Source: Duganella margarita (GTDB lineage: Bacteria; Pseudomonadota; Gammaproteobacteria; Burkholderiales; Burkholderiaceae_D). Taken from it: 64,000 nucleotides of DNA. The notes below the pieces were generated by a model. The model saw only the letters and a program-made list of their open reading frames with translations. It was not told the origin of the DNA and ran no database searches. A program made the position numbers and the translations under genes. Shown here piece after piece: positions 17,224 through 27,221 of this stretch. The first letter of the stretch is position 1. Every line of letters starts with the position of its first letter. Location: NCBI RefSeq assembly GCF_009857535.1, contig NZ_WWCS01000018.1, positions 51,649 to 115,648 of the forward strand, read 5' to 3'.

Positions 17224-17678
17224 GCCTGAACGAAGTCCGCATTCAGACCGGGGATTTCGATTTATCGGCCGAGGTGGCGCAGCTGCGCGCCGGCTATCCC
17301 AAAGTAGGGGGCGTAGTTACCTTCGTCGGCACGGTGCGCGATCTGAATGAAGGCGCTACTGTGTCGGAGATGGAGCTGGAGCACTATCCAGGCATGACCG
17401 AGCAGGCGATCAGTGACATTATTGACAAGGCCAAGCTGCGCTGGCCGATTTTCAGCGCGCTGGTGATTCATCGCGTGGGCCCGCTCAAGCCGAAGGACCA
17501 GATCGTGCTGGTGGCCGTCACCTCGGCGCACCGGGGCGAGGCGTTTGCCGCCAGCGAGTTCATCATCGACTATCTGAAGACGGAAGCGCCGTTTTGGAAG
17601 AAGGAGCAGACGCCCGCGGGCGCGCGCTGGGTGGATGCCCGCGTCAGCGACGACCAGGCGCTCAACAAATGGTTGTAG
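17220..17678 (+). CDS. moaE: Molybdopterin synthase catalytic subunit
   Basis: 152 residues from the ATG overlapping the DUF349 stop. MoaE is the large subunit of molybdopterin synthase, which transfers sulfur from the MoaD thiocarboxylate to precursor Z in molybdenum cofactor synthesis. Family blocks are present: VGGVVTFVGTVRD near residue 30, LELEHYPGM-type segment (here MELEHYPGMTE), the VIHRVGPLKP loop, the SAHRGEAF active-site block and the C-terminal PFWKKEQ with its catalytic lysines. In many betaproteobacteria it follows moaD and precedes clpB; here moaD is not adjacent and must lie elsewhere. Confidence 0.95.
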   Translation: MSLNEVRIQTGDFDLSAEVAQLRAGYPKVGGVVTFVGTVRDLNEGATVSEMELEHYPGMTEQAISDIIDKAKLRWPIFSALVIHRVGPLKPKDQIVLVAVTSAHRGEAFAASEFIIDYLKTEAPFWKKEQTPAGARWVDARVSDDQALNKWL

Positions 17679-17684
17679 CTGCGT

Positions 17685-17712
17685 CTTGAAAAGCTATCGC
17701 TGATCCCTATGT
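17685..17712 (+). promoter_or_regulatory. Sigma-32 (heat-shock) promoter of clpB
   Basis: CTTGAAA at 17685-17691, a 13-base spacer, then CCCTATGT at 17705-17712. The consensus is CTTGAAA, 11-16 bases, CCCCATnT, so there is one mismatch. It lies 32-59 bases upstream of the clpB ATG, as expected for a heat-shock gene. Confidence 0.82.
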
Positions 17713-17721
17713 TAGCGATAG
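17694..17721. repeat. 8-bp perfect inverted repeat overlapping the clpB promoter
   Basis: CTATCGCT (17694-17701) and AGCGATAG (17714-17721) with a 12-base centre that contains the -10 element. Because most of it lies upstream of the predicted transcription start, a DNA operator is more likely than an RNA hairpin, though it could also end moaE transcripts. Confidence 0.55.
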
Positions 17722-17743
17722 TTAAATATATCGGAGCAACACC

Positions 17744-20341
<2,598 letters not shown>

Positions 20342-20371
20342 GGTTGTCTCCGCCGGCCGCCATGTCCGCAG

Positions 20372-21157
20372 TTATTTAAAAAACGCCGACGGCGAGCAGC
20401 CGAAGGTTTTGCGGAACATGGCGGAGAAGGCCGACTGGCTGGCATAGCCCAGCTCGGCGGCCACCTGCGACAGCGGCCTGCCGTTGGCAATCAACGGCGC
20501 CGCGTGCGCCAGCCGTGCCTGCTGGCGCCATTGGGCAAAGCCCATGCCCAGCTCGCGCTCGAACAGGCGGGCGAGGGTGCGCTCCGAGGCGCCGACCTGG
20601 CCGGCCCAGTCGGCCAGCGTGCGTTCCGCACCGGGATCGGCGATCAGCGCGTTGCACAGTGTTTTCAGGCGCTTGTCGGTGGGCAGCGGCACGCGCACCG
20701 GCTGCACCGCGCAGCGCGGAATTTCATCCAGAATCATTTCCATCAGCAGATGCTCGCGCGGCGATTGCTCGCTGCGGTCGTGCTGCTCGAGCGCCGTCAG
20801 CAGTTCCCTCAGCAGGCTGGACAGCTCCAGCACCTTGCATTCGTTTCCGGCGAACGGCGCGCGGCCGGCGTACACGGACATCGGCCGCAAGTGGGTATTT
20901 TCCAGCACGGTCACGCCATGCACCACGCCGGGCGGAATCCAGACGGCGCGCTGCTGCGGCACGATCCAGCTGCTGTGGTTGGCCTCGACCCGCATCACGC
21001 CTTGCAGCGCGTAGGTGAACTGGCCCCAGGCGTGGTGGTGCGGCAGCAGCACGGCGGCCGCTTGCAGGTCGCGCCCGGACATCGTCAGCGGCCGTTCCGC
21101 GCTGGGCGTGTCGCTGTGCCAGTCGAAGCGGGTATGGTTGACGATAGGGATAGGCAT
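20372..21157 (-). CDS. AraC-family transcriptional regulator
   Basis: 261 residues. The N-terminus is a cupin-like sensor (HHHAWGQFTYALQGVMRVEA, about 38-60, then WIPPGVVHGV). The C-terminal 100 residues are the double helix-turn-helix of AraC/XylS proteins (ERTLARLFERELGMGFAQWR and the LGYASQSAFSAMFRKTFG segment). The layout resembles NimR-type regulators that control a divergent MFS transporter. The neighbouring gene, 90 bases away on the opposite strand, is indeed an MFS exporter, so it probably controls that gene and itself from the shared intergenic region. Confidence 0.92.
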   Translation of the reverse strand: MPIPIVNHTRFDWHSDTPSAERPLTMSGRDLQAAAVLLPHHHAWGQFTYALQGVMRVEANHSSWIVPQQRAVWIPPGVVHGVTVLENTHLRPMSVYAGRAPFAGNECKVLELSSLLRELLTALEQHDRSEQSPREHLLMEMILDEIPRCAVQPVRVPLPTDKRLKTLCNALIADPGAERTLADWAGQVGASERTLARLFERELGMGFAQWRQQARLAHAAPLIANGRPLSQVAAELGYASQSAFSAMFRKTFGCSPSAFFK

Positions 21158-21247
21158 GGCAGAAAAGCGATAAATGTTGTCGTTCTATCTTAAATCAGAC
21201 TGGCGCAAATTGCTTACACTTTGGCAAACAACCAAGGGGAAAGCAGT

Positions 21248-22480
21248 ATGAACGACAAGACCTTGCTGCGGCAGGACGCCCGCGTGATCGGGCTGGTAGG
21301 GATGGCGCATGGCACTTCGCATTTTTATCACGTGATTCTGGCGGCGCTGATACCATGGCTGAAGCCGGAGTTTGGTCTCAGCTATTCGGAACTGGGGCTG
21401 CTGATGACGGTATTCTTCGTGGTGTCCGGCGTGGGGCAGGCGATGGCCGGCTTCGTGGTCGACCGCCTTGGCGCGCGCACCGTGCTGTTCAGCGGCATCG
21501 CGCTGCTGGGCGTGTCGGCGGTGATGCTGTCGAGCGCACACAGTTATCCGCAACTGATGCTGGGCGCCTTGCTGGCCGGTTGCGGCAACAGCGTGTTTCA
21601 CCCGGCTGACTACACCTTGCTGAACCAGCGCGTGTCCAGGGCGCGACTGGCGCATGGCTTCTCGGTGCATGGCATCAGCGGCAATATCGGCTGGGCGCTG
21701 TCGCCGCTGTTCCTGACGTCTGTGGCGGCCCGCAGCGACTGGCGCACCGCGCTGCTCAGCGCCTCGCTGTTGCCGCTGCTGGTGCTGGCGCTGCTGGTCT
21801 GGAACCGGCATGCGCTGCGTCCCGAACCGGCCGCGATTCCGCTGGCCGGCGCCAAGGCCGGGCCAGCCAACGCCGACGCCAGCGCCTTCGGCTTCCTCAA
21901 GCTGAAAGTGGTGTGGCTGTGCTTTGCCTTCTTCCTGATTTCCGCCGTGGCGCTGGCCGGCATCCAGACCTTTGCCGCCACCAGCCTGGTCAGCCTGTAC
22001 GGCATGTCGCTGGGCACGGCCACCTCGGCCTACACCTGCTTCATGTTGGCGTCGGCGGCCGGCATGGCGTATGGCGGCTTTCTTGGTGCCGGCAGCCGCA
22101 ACCACGACCGCATCATCATGATCGCCTTTGGCACGGCGGCGCTGCTGGCGCTGATCATGGCGGCGGCCGTGGTGCCGGCGTGGATGGCCGTGGTGCTGAT
22201 GGGCGCGATCGGCCTGGTGACCGGCATCTCCGGCCCGTCGCGCGACCTGATGATACGCGGCGCGGCGCCGGCCAACGCCACCGGTCGCGTGTTCGGCGTG
22301 GTGTACTCGGGCCTGGACAGCGGCCTGGCGCTGGGCCCGCTGCTGTTCGGTGCGCTAATGGATGCACACCATCCGGCCGGCGTGTTCGTGTTTATCGGCA
22401 TCTTCCAGGCGCTGGTAATCCTGACGGCGGTGGGTGTGGGCAGCAACAGCCGCGTGGTGGCGACGCCAAAAACCGCATAG
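21248..22480 (+). CDS. MFS transporter, fosmidomycin-resistance-like
   Basis: 410 residues from the ATG at 21248 with GGGGA eight bases upstream. About twelve membrane segments can be traced, with the N-terminal GMAHGTSHFYHV block typical of the Fsr-like group and a VVDRLGART loop between TM2 and TM3. Members export drugs or metabolites across the inner membrane by proton antiport; the substrate here is unknown. Divergent from the AraC regulator, which probably controls it. Followed 33 bases later by rraA. Confidence 0.9.
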   Translation: MNDKTLLRQDARVIGLVGMAHGTSHFYHVILAALIPWLKPEFGLSYSELGLLMTVFFVVSGVGQAMAGFVVDRLGARTVLFSGIALLGVSAVMLSSAHSYPQLMLGALLAGCGNSVFHPADYTLLNQRVSRARLAHGFSVHGISGNIGWALSPLFLTSVAARSDWRTALLSASLLPLLVLALLVWNRHALRPEPAAIPLAGAKAGPANADASAFGFLKLKVVWLCFAFFLISAVALAGIQTFAATSLVSLYGMSLGTATSAYTCFMLASAAGMAYGGFLGAGSRNHDRIIMIAFGTAALLALIMAAAVVPAWMAVVLMGAIGLVTGISGPSRDLMIRGAAPANATGRVFGVVYSGLDSGLALGPLLFGALMDAHHPAGVFVFIGIFQALVILTAVGVGSNSRVVATPKTA

Positions 22481-22513
22481 AATCAAGGCATTTTAACGAT
22501 GCAAGGAGCCGCC

Positions 22514-23008
22514 ATGAGTTTTGCCACCACCGATTTGTGCGACGACCACGCCAACCTGCTGGAAGACGGCCGCCTGAACGTGCTGCCGCCGGTGTTCAAA
22601 CACTACGGTCAGCGCGTGCGCTTCTCCGGCCGCGTGGTGACGCTGAAGGTGCATGAAGACAACGCCATGGTGCGCGCCATGCTGGAAACGCCGGGTGACG
22701 GCAATGTGCTGGTGGTGGATGGCGGCGGCAGCCTGCGGCGGGCCCTGGTCGGCGGCCAGTTGGGCTTGCTGGCGCAGGACAACGGCTGGTCCGGCATCAT
22801 CGTCGACGGTTGCATCCGTGATACCGACGAAATCAATGCCTGCGACATCGGCGTGCGCGCGCTGGCGGCGCATCCGCAGAAGAGCAGCAAGAAGGGCGTG
22901 GGCGAGCGCAATGTGCGGGTGCAGATCGCCGGTGTGGCGGTCAATCCGGGTGACTGGATTTATGCCGATGCCGACGGCGTGCTGATTGCGCAGCAAAAGC
23001 TGGCTTGA
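22514..23008 (+). CDS. rraA: RraA family protein (RNase E regulator / HMG aldolase-like)
   Basis: 164 residues from the ATG at 22514, chosen because AAGGAG sits six bases upstream; an ATG five codons earlier is inside that site. Family blocks: DLCDDH at the N-terminus, VVDGGGSLRRALVGGQLG around residue 80, GIIVDGCIRDTDEI around 100 and the KGVGERN loop. E. coli RraA binds RNase E and lowers its activity; some relatives are 4-hydroxy-4-methyl-2-oxoglutarate aldolases using the GG and RD residues seen here. Which role applies cannot be told from sequence, but the length and absence of catabolic neighbours favour the regulator annotation. Confidence 0.9.
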   Translation: MSFATTDLCDDHANLLEDGRLNVLPPVFKHYGQRVRFSGRVVTLKVHEDNAMVRAMLETPGDGNVLVVDGGGSLRRALVGGQLGLLAQDNGWSGIIVDGCIRDTDEINACDIGVRALAAHPQKSSKKGVGERNVRVQIAGVAVNPGDWIYADADGVLIAQQKLA

Positions 23009-23016
23009 TGGAAGAA

Positions 23017-23041
23017 GCCGCAGCGGCACCGTCGCTGCGGC
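23017..23041. terminator. GC-rich hairpin between converging genes
   Basis: GCCGCAGCG (23017-23025) pairs perfectly with CGCTGCGGC (23033-23041) over a 7-base loop. It lies between the rraA stop and the end of the minus-strand small gene pair. There is no T-tract on the plus strand and only TTCTTCC on the minus side, so it may act as a bidirectional terminator or a 3' stabiliser. Confidence 0.45.
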
Positions 23042-23051
23042 CTGGCCTTGG

Positions 23052-23273
23052 TTAAGGCTGCTGGTGTTTCTGCAGGTGAGTGCGCAGGCGTTGCTGGAAT
23101 TCGTCGACATCATCGACCGTGGTCAGGTCATCATCGACTTCGATCATATGGGTAGCGTGGCCCGGCGCAAACGACACCGTAGCCTCCACACCATCTTTCT
23201 TCTCCGTCAGGTTATGCCCCTGGACGGCGCCCAGCACGTTGCCGTGCACGTCAGTTACGATGGTCATCTTCAT
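23052..23273 (-). CDS. Small unknown protein, second gene of a coupled pair
   Basis: 73 residues, acidic in the C-terminal half (EVDDDLTTVDDVDEF), with a beta-rich start (MKMTIVTDVHGNVLGAVQGH). The ATG overlaps the upstream stop by four bases (ATGA at 23270-23273), a classic translational-coupling arrangement. No signal peptide, cysteines or known motif. The N-terminal strand-turn-strand containing DVHGNVLGA might be a small binding domain, but I do not recognise a family. It clearly forms a transcription unit with the 85-residue gene before it. Confidence 0.65.
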   Translation of the reverse strand: MKMTIVTDVHGNVLGAVQGHNLTEKKDGVEATVSFAPGHATHMIEVDDDLTTVDDVDEFQQRLRTHLQKHQQP

Positions 23274-23527
23274 GACATCCCCCCGCCTTGCAAGTTGTGG
23301 AAGCAGCCGCCAACGCCCTGGTTGTGGATGGTGACGAAGTAAGTGGCGTTGCCGTTGTTGTCCTTGGCCTTGCGCTGCTGGTCGGCCAGGTGGACCGCGC
23401 CCTGGTTGGGGGTTTTGACGTCTGCCGACGCAAACTGGGTGCCGCGGTCGCCGCCGTAGGTATAACTCCAGGTGACGGATTGGCCGGGGGCCAGGAAGGT
23501 CAGCGGCCCTACATTATTGAAAGCCAT
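23270..23527 (-). CDS. Small unknown beta-rich protein, first gene of a coupled pair
   Basis: 85 residues from the ATG at 23527, chosen because GGAGGAG lies just upstream; an ATG four codons earlier is inside that site. The sequence looks like a single all-beta domain (LTFLAPGQSVTWSYTYGG, then TYFVTIHNQGVGGCFHNLQG near the end), reminiscent of short carbohydrate-binding or sandwich proteins that lack a secretion signal. One cysteine. Family not recognised. Stop overlaps the start of the 73-residue gene. Confidence 0.68.
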   Translation of the reverse strand: MAFNNVGPLTFLAPGQSVTWSYTYGGDRGTQFASADVKTPNQGAVHLADQQRKAKDNNGNATYFVTIHNQGVGGCFHNLQGGGMS

Positions 23528-23587
23528 AATCTCCTCCATGAAATAAGTAGCGTCAACGGATGCCGGCGCTACAGTTCCATCTTATTC

Positions 23588-23634
23588 AGCCCGCATGCCG
23601 GCGCTTTGACGCAAACGATATGCGGGCTTTTTTT
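23588..23634 (+). terminator. Intrinsic terminator on the plus strand, upstream of rlmJ
   Basis: AGCCCGCAT (23588-23596) pairs with ATGCGGGCT (23620-23628) and is followed by seven T. On the plus strand no gene ends just before it (the preceding genes run on the minus strand), so it would end either read-through from rraA, an rlmJ leader or an unseen small RNA. Confidence 0.65.
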
Positions 23635-23692
23635 GGTTGCCGGCGCGATCTGAGGGATAATGTCGGATTGAATCAATCAGGATCACCAGCTT

Positions 23693-24652
23693 ATGTTCTC
23701 TTACCGCCATGCCTTCCACGCGGGTAACCACGCCGACGTGCTCAAGCACTTCATCACCATCCAGTTGCTGCAGTACCTGAATCAGAAAGATGTGGCCTAC
23801 AGCTACATCGACACCCATTCGGGCGCCGGCGTCTACGAGCTGGACGGCGCATTCGCGTCCAAGAACGCCGAGTACGACACCGGCATCGGCCCGCTGTGGA
23901 ACCTGACGGACATGCCGGCCCCGGTCAAGGAATACGTCGACCTGGTGCGCGGCATGAACCCGAGCGGCAAGATGCGCTACTACCCCGGCTCGCCGTATGT
24001 CGCCGACAAAGTGGCGCGCGAGCAGGATCGCCTGCGTTTGTTCGAGCTGCATCCGGCCGACTCCAAGCTGCTGGCCGATAACTTCCGCAAGCTGGACGAG
24101 CACGCTGCGCAGCAGGGCATTCGCTCGACCGTGCGTGGCAAGCGCGTGCTGGTCACGCGTGGCGACGGCTTTGCCGCGCTGAAAGCGCTGCTGCCGCCGC
24201 CGTCGCGCCGCGCGCTGGTGCTGATCGACCCGCCGTATGAAGACAAGCAGGACTACAAAAAGACCAAGGACGTGCTGGCCGAAGCGCTGGGCCGCTTCCC
24301 GACCGGCACCTATGCGGTCTGGTATCCGCTGCTGCAACGCATGGAATCGCGCCAGTTCGCCGACAAGCTGAAGCAGCTGCCGGCTGCGCAATGGCTGAAC
24401 GTGGTGTTGACGATCAAGACGCCGATGCCGGACGGGATCGGTGGCCTGCACAGCAGCGGCATGTTCATCCTGAACCCGCCGTACACGCTGGAACCGATGC
24501 TGAAAGAAGTCATGCCGTGGCTGGTGAAGGCGCTGGGGCAGGACGCCGGCGCGCGCTTTACGCTGGAGACGGGCACGCAGACGACGGGTACGCGCAACAC
24601 TAGCGAACGCCGTCCACCTATCCGTCAGAAAAATATTGTAAAGAGTACATAA
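23693..24652 (+). CDS. rlmJ: 23S rRNA (adenine-2030-N6)-methyltransferase
   Basis: 319 residues. RlmJ methylates A2030 of 23S rRNA using S-adenosylmethionine. The N-terminus MFSYRHAFHAGNHADVLKH is nearly diagnostic, and the catalytic D-P-P-Y is at about 178-181 (LIDPPYEDK). The chain is some 35-40 residues longer than the E. coli enzyme (280); the extra C-terminal tail after LVKALGQDAG is Thr/Arg-rich, poorly conserved-looking and probably disordered. A single-gene unit following an intrinsic terminator. Confidence 0.95.
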   Translation: MFSYRHAFHAGNHADVLKHFITIQLLQYLNQKDVAYSYIDTHSGAGVYELDGAFASKNAEYDTGIGPLWNLTDMPAPVKEYVDLVRGMNPSGKMRYYPGSPYVADKVAREQDRLRLFELHPADSKLLADNFRKLDEHAAQQGIRSTVRGKRVLVTRGDGFAALKALLPPPSRRALVLIDPPYEDKQDYKKTKDVLAEALGRFPTGTYAVWYPLLQRMESRQFADKLKQLPAAQWLNVVLTIKTPMPDGIGGLHSSGMFILNPPYTLEPMLKEVMPWLVKALGQDAGARFTLETGTQTTGTRNTSERRPPIRQKNIVKST

Positions 24653-24697
24653 TTAGGTATAGGCTGGGGACAAGCAGATTGACACTGGGAGCTCCCC

Positions 24698-25963
24698 ATG
24701 ATGTTAGCTTCGCCGGCCTCACCGAAATTAGCGGATAATTTCTTCCTCGCGCGCCAGCCCATCCTCAACCGGGGACAGCGGCTGGTGGCGTATGAGCTGC
24801 TGTTCCGCGACGCCGGCTCCTACAACGGCGCGCACGTCACCGACGATATCCAGGCTACCGCAACCGTCATCGCCCACGCATCCGAGCTGGGCATGGGGCA
24901 GGTGGTGGGCGACCAGATGGCGTTTGTGAACGTGGACGCGGTCGGGCTGATGAGCGATTTCATTCGCTTCCTGCCGAACGACAAAGTCATTCTCGAACTC
25001 CTGGAAACCGTCAAAGCCACACCGGCAGTGCTGGCGCGCGTGCGCGAGCTGAAAGAAGCCGGCTTCAGGTTTGCACTGGACGACGTGATCGGCCAGACGG
25101 AAGACGTGCAGAAGCTGACGCCGCTGTGCGACGTGATCAAGGTCGACATCAAGGACATGCAGCCCGGCACCTTGCCGGCATTGGCGCGGGTGCTGAAAAA
25201 TCCCAAACAGAAGCTGCTGGCGGAGAAGGTCGAGACCGTCGAAGAGTTTCAGCAGTGCATGGACCTCGGCTTCGAATACTTCCAGGGCTATTACTTTGCG
25301 CGGCCGGTGATTTTGAGCGGCAAGAAGATCTCGCCGTCGCAGATGAGCGTGCTGCACCTGCTGGAACTGCTGGACAATGACGCCAGCAGCGCCGAGATCG
25401 AACGCAGCGTCAAGCATGACGCGCTGATCACGCTGAACCTGCTGCGGCTGGTGAACACGCCGGCGGTCGGCGCGCGGCAGCGCATTAACTCGGTCAGCCA
25501 TGCGCTGATGGTGCTGGGGCGGCGCCAGCTGCGGCGCTGGTTGCAGATCCTGCTGTACGTAAAGAATGGCGGCACGCAGGAATTCACCTCGCCGCTGCTG
25601 CAACTGGCCACCACGCGCGGCAAGACCATGGAATTGATGGTGGAGCATCGGCAGCCGGGGCAGCGGGTCAGTGCCGACATCGGCTTCACAGTGGGCGTGA
25701 TGTCGCTGATGGACACCTTGTTCTCGATCCAGATGCGCGACGTGCTGGAAAGCGTCAACGTGCTGGACGACGTGCGCGGCGCCTTGCTGCACCGCGCCGG
25801 CGACTACGGCAACATGCTGAGCCTGATCGAACACCTGGAAAGCGGCCGTGACGGCCGTGTGCTGGCGCAGATGCTGCATCAGCTCAGCCTGCGGCCGTCC
25901 GACCTCTACGCCATTCAGCTGGCCGCCATCGAGTGGGTCACCGAATACACCCGCGGCATTTAG
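24698..25963 (+). CDS. EAL-HDOD signalling protein (YuxH-like)
   Basis: 421 residues; a second ATG directly follows the first. N-terminal EAL-like phosphodiesterase domain about 12-205 (ARQPILNRGQRLVAYELLFRD at its start) and C-terminal HDOD domain about 215-410. The EAL signature reads E-L-L, and other catalytic positions are only partly kept (N in FVNVDA, DD in FALDDV, Q in YFQGYYF), so c-di-GMP hydrolysis is doubtful and binding or protein interaction more likely. Proteins of this layout regulate motility or type IV pili in several bacteria. Its stop is only three bases from the converging LolC-like stop. Confidence 0.88.
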   Translation: MMLASPASPKLADNFFLARQPILNRGQRLVAYELLFRDAGSYNGAHVTDDIQATATVIAHASELGMGQVVGDQMAFVNVDAVGLMSDFIRFLPNDKVILELLETVKATPAVLARVRELKEAGFRFALDDVIGQTEDVQKLTPLCDVIKVDIKDMQPGTLPALARVLKNPKQKLLAEKVETVEEFQQCMDLGFEYFQGYYFARPVILSGKKISPSQMSVLHLLELLDNDASSAEIERSVKHDALITLNLLRLVNTPAVGARQRINSVSHALMVLGRRQLRRWLQILLYVKNGGTQEFTSPLLQLATTRGKTMELMVEHRQPGQRVSADIGFTVGVMSLMDTLFSIQMRDVLESVNVLDDVRGALLHRAGDYGNMLSLIEHLESGRDGRVLAQMLHQLSLRPSDLYAIQLAAIEWVTEYTRGI

Positions 25964-25966
25964 AAC

Positions 25967-27220
25967 TCACTCGTAGCGCAGCGCCTCGGCCGGATTGGCG
26001 CGCGTGGCCCACCAGCTTGGATACAGCGTGGACAGGAAGGACAGCACCACCGCCACGCCTACCACGCCGCTCACGTCGCTCCACAACAGCTGCGACGGCA
26101 CCGAGGTGATGAAGTAGATGTTCTTGTCGAGCAGCTGGATGCCCAGCAGGTGCTCGATGCCGCTGGCGATTTGCGGCAGGTTCCAGGCGATCAATATCCC
26201 CAGCGTGGCGCCGGCTGCCACGCCCATCAGGCCCGACAGCAAGCCCTGCACCATGAAGATCTTCATGATCGACGCCGGCCGCGCACCCAGCGTGCGCAGG
26301 ATGGCGATGTCGGCGCGCTTGTCGGTCACCGACATCACCAGCATCGCCACCACGTTGAACGCGGCCACGGCCACGATCAGCGTCAGGATGATGAACATCA
26401 TGTGCTTCTGGCTCTGCACGGCGGCGAACCACGTTGAATTGCGCTGGGTCCAGTCACGCACCAGGTAGTTGCCGTTGAGGCTGTTCTTGAGTTCGTGCGC
26501 GATCTGCGGCGCCTGGTTGGCGTCGGCGATGCGCAGGCGCAGGCCCATCGGCGCGGTCAGGTGCAGGATAGCTTCCGCATCCTGCATGTGGATGAGGGCC
26601 ATGCCGGAGTCGAATTCAAAGTGTCCGACCTCAAACGTGCCAGCCACCGTGAAGCGGTAGGTCTGCGGCATCAGGTTGTTGACGGTGGACTGCTGCGACG
26701 GCATCGCCAGCACCACGTGGTCGCCGGCCTTGACGTGCAGCGCCTTGGCCAGTTCCGATCCAAGAACGATCTGCTTGGCGCCCGGTTGCAGCATGTCCAG
26801 CGCGGCGGCGTTCTTGCCTTGCATGAAATCGGCGACCTTGGCTTCCTGTTCCGGCAGGATGCCGCGCAGCAGCGCCGGCTTCATGCTGTCTTCCTGCAGC
26901 AGCATGCCCGGCAGTTCGACGAAGGGGGCGGCGCCCTTGACCGCCGGATTGCGTTCGGCGTCGCGCGCGGTGGCTTGCCAGTCCGTCAGGATGCCGCGCG
27001 CGTCAAACACTTCGATGTGCGACAGGATCGAGATCATGCGCGCGCCGACGTCGCGCTGGAAGCCGTTCATCACCGACAGCACGACGATCAGCGCCGCCAC
27101 GCCGAGGCCGACGCCGGCAATCGATACCAGCGACATGAAGGAGATGTAGCTGTTGCGGCCACTGCGGCGGCCGGCACGGATGTAGCGTAGGCCGATCAGC
27201 CATTCATAAGGCGTCGTCAT
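25967..27220 (-). CDS. LolC/LolE-type lipoprotein-releasing permease
   Basis: 417 residues. Family layout: short cytoplasmic start (YEWLIGLRYIRAG), TM1 about 25-50, a large periplasmic domain about 52-265, then three TM helices about 270-400, with the FtsX-like core near the end. LolC/E with the LolD ATPase extracts outer-membrane lipoproteins from the inner membrane and hands them to LolA. Oddity: no lolD or second permease gene adjoins it; instead it is the last gene of an operon with maf and an RsmI-like methylase (one base between genes). LolD would have to be supplied from elsewhere. Confidence 0.88.
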   Translation of the reverse strand: MTTPYEWLIGLRYIRAGRRSGRNSYISFMSLVSIAGVGLGVAALIVVLSVMNGFQRDVGARMISILSHIEVFDARGILTDWQATARDAERNPAVKGAAPFVELPGMLLQEDSMKPALLRGILPEQEAKVADFMQGKNAAALDMLQPGAKQIVLGSELAKALHVKAGDHVVLAMPSQQSTVNNLMPQTYRFTVAGTFEVGHFEFDSGMALIHMQDAEAILHLTAPMGLRLRIADANQAPQIAHELKNSLNGNYLVRDWTQRNSTWFAAVQSQKHMMFIILTLIVAVAAFNVVAMLVMSVTDKRADIAILRTLGARPASIMKIFMVQGLLSGLMGVAAGATLGILIAWNLPQIASGIEHLLGIQLLDKNIYFITSVPSQLLWSDVSGVVGVAVVLSFLSTLYPSWWATRANPAEALRYE

Positions 27221-27221
27221 C

